The notes under the pieces are model-generated. The model was not told the origin of the DNA and made no database searches. It saw only the letters and a list, made by a program, of their open reading frames with translations. Positions 6,883-7,391 of a stretch of DNA of 7,391 bases are shown one piece after another (positions within the stretch are counted from its first letter, which is position 1; the number at the start of each line of letters is the position of its first letter). The DNA is from Clostridiales bacterium (lineage in GTDB: Bacteria; Bacillota; Clostridia; Lachnospirales; JAITVM01). The DNA is taken from the NCBI GenBank assembly GCA_031285815.1, contig JAITVM010000070.1, positions 1 through 7,391 on the forward strand. Reading direction: 5' to 3'. The position numbers and the translations under genes are program-made.

Positions 6883-6912
6883 TTATTATTTTGCTTGCCA
6901 TTTTTTTATATC

Positions 6913-6937
6913 GTCTAAAAAAACGAAATATTTAGAC
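6913..6937. promoter_or_regulatory. Inverted repeat just upstream of msrC, possible operator
   Basis: GTCTAAA (6913-6919) and TTTAGAC (6931-6937) form a perfect 7-bp inverted repeat with centres 18 bases apart (11-base spacer). It ends 54 bases before the msrC ATG. The right arm overlaps a possible -35, TAGACA (6933-6938), with TTTAAT (6954-6959) as a possible -10, though the spacing is only 15 bases. A repressor bound here could control msrC. I cannot assign it to a known regulator. Confidence 0.4.
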
Positions 6938-6980
6938 AAAATACTGTAGAAAATTTAATGGATGGCTTTAAAAATTTTTT

Positions 6981-6986
6981 AGGAGG
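6981..6986 (+). promoter_or_regulatory. Ribosome binding site of msrC
   Basis: A perfect AGGAGG lies 5 bases before the ATG at 6992 and fixes the start of msrC. It predicts efficient translation. Confidence 0.85.
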
Positions 6987-6991
6987 CTAAC

Positions 6992-7391
6992 ATGTTCGAA
7001 ATTAAAAAAAGTACCAGTGTAGAGGGGGACTATGCTTTAATGGCCCAATCAGCAAAAAGCATTATTGATGGCGAAAAGGATGTAATTGCAAATTTGGCTA
7101 ATATTTCAGCTGTAATTAATTCTTATATGGATAATATTATTTGGGTGGGCTTTTATATTTTTAAAAGTGGGGAACTGGTTTTGGGCCCGTTTCAAGGCCG
7201 GCCGGCATGTGTCCGGATAAAACCCGGAAAGGGCGTTTGCGGTACTGCGTTTATAGAAAAAGGGCCGGTTATAGTAGATGATGTTGAAAAATTCCCCGGG
7301 CATATAGCTTGCGATTCTAATTCCAGGTCAGAAATAGTACTGCCTATTTTAAAAGGCAATGAAGTTTTTGGGGTTTTGGATATAGACAGCG
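6992..7391 (+). CDS. msrC: Free methionine-(R)-sulfoxide reductase, GAF-domain type (fRMsr/MsrC); cut by window edge
   Basis: This cytosolic enzyme reduces free L-methionine-(R)-sulfoxide to methionine, normally with thioredoxin as reductant. The first 133 residues are visible; the family is about 150-165 long, so the tail is missing. The fold is a single GAF domain. Hallmarks are INSYMDNIIWVGFYIF, LVLGPFQGRPACVRI, GKGVCGTA, HIACDSNSRSEIVLPI and FGVLDIDS. The three conserved cysteines are C73, C83 and C107, spaced by 10 and 24 residues exactly as C84, C94 and C118 of E. coli YebR/fRMsr. The last two are the usual catalytic and resolving pair. The ATG at 6992 follows a perfect AGGAGG at 6981-6986 with 5 bases of spacing. 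The gene is read away from the ATPase operon, and a 7-bp inverted repeat lies about 55 bases upstream. It probably protects against oxidised methionine and has no known functional tie to the ATPase. Confidence 0.95.
   Translation, partial: MFEIKKSTSVEGDYALMAQSAKSIIDGEKDVIANLANISAVINSYMDNIIWVGFYIFKSGELVLGPFQGRPACVRIKPGKGVCGTAFIEKGPVIVDDVEKFPGHIACDSNSRSEIVLPILKGNEVFGVLDIDS

Larger units (their letters stand above)
6486..6991. other. AT-rich divergent intergenic region
   Basis: These 506 bases separate the divergent ntp operon and msrC and hold no open reading frame that I can support. They contain the ATPase promoter and leader, a tandem repeat, two hairpin-forming stretches and an inverted repeat, listed separately. 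The remainder (about 6700-6865) is very AT-rich with long A and T runs and shows nothing further I can name. Its composition is clearly more AT-rich than the flanking genes. Confidence 0.85.

Noticed and set aside
7106..7303. A 65-residue minus-strand open frame inside msrC
   Set aside because: It is the reverse-strand shadow of the conserved fRMsr gene and lacks a ribosome site.
1..7391. A new defence, mobile or otherwise undescribed system
   Set aside because: Nearly all of the window is accounted for by a conserved V/A-type ATPase operon and fRMsr. I see no transposase, integrase, CRISPR repeats, toxin-antitoxin pair or unknown coding gene.

Overview
The window is the front part of a V/A-type (rotary) ATPase operon, read on the minus strand, plus the start of a divergently read gene for a free-methionine-(R)-sulfoxide reductase. 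A low-GC background, strong AGGAGG-type ribosome sites, a sigma-A/sigma-70-type promoter and an Enterococcus-like ntp gene order point to a Bacillota (Firmicutes) bacterium, probably a Clostridia-like anaerobe. The species cannot be named from this sequence.

Layout, in transcription order from right to left: subunit G/H (ntpF-type, 6485-6159), subunit I/a (6172-4187), proteolipid K/c (4172-3684), subunit E (3653-3066), subunit C/d (3053-2055), subunit F (ntpG-type, 2062-1736) and catalytic subunit A (1730 to the left edge, C-terminus cut off). This matches the known F-I-K-E-C-G-A order of ntp operons; subunits B and D are expected just beyond the left edge. The genes overlap or sit within 30 bases of each other. 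Three of the seven (G, E, A) appear to start with TTG.

Together they encode the peripheral stalks (E, G), membrane stator (I), ion-carrying ring (K), ring-to-shaft adaptor (C), a shaft component (F) and the ATP-hydrolysing A subunit. The K subunit carries every side chain of the sodium-binding pocket known from Enterococcus hirae NtpK, so the complex is predicted to move Na+ rather than H+.

The 506-base intergenic region (6486-6991) is very AT-rich. It holds a near-consensus minus-strand promoter (TTGACA, 17 bases, TATTAT) for the ATPase operon, whose -10 overlaps a perfect plus-strand TATAAT. It also holds a roughly 160-base operon leader with an imperfect hairpin, a tandem 12-base repeat over the -35, a GC-rich mini-hairpin and a 7-bp inverted repeat just before the divergent gene. 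The plus-strand gene (from 6992, cut by the right edge) has the three conserved cysteines of fRMsr/MsrC. I see no mobile element, CRISPR array, RNA gene or defence system. The core is a conserved, well-known machine; the open questions are in translation initiation and in the shared intergenic region.
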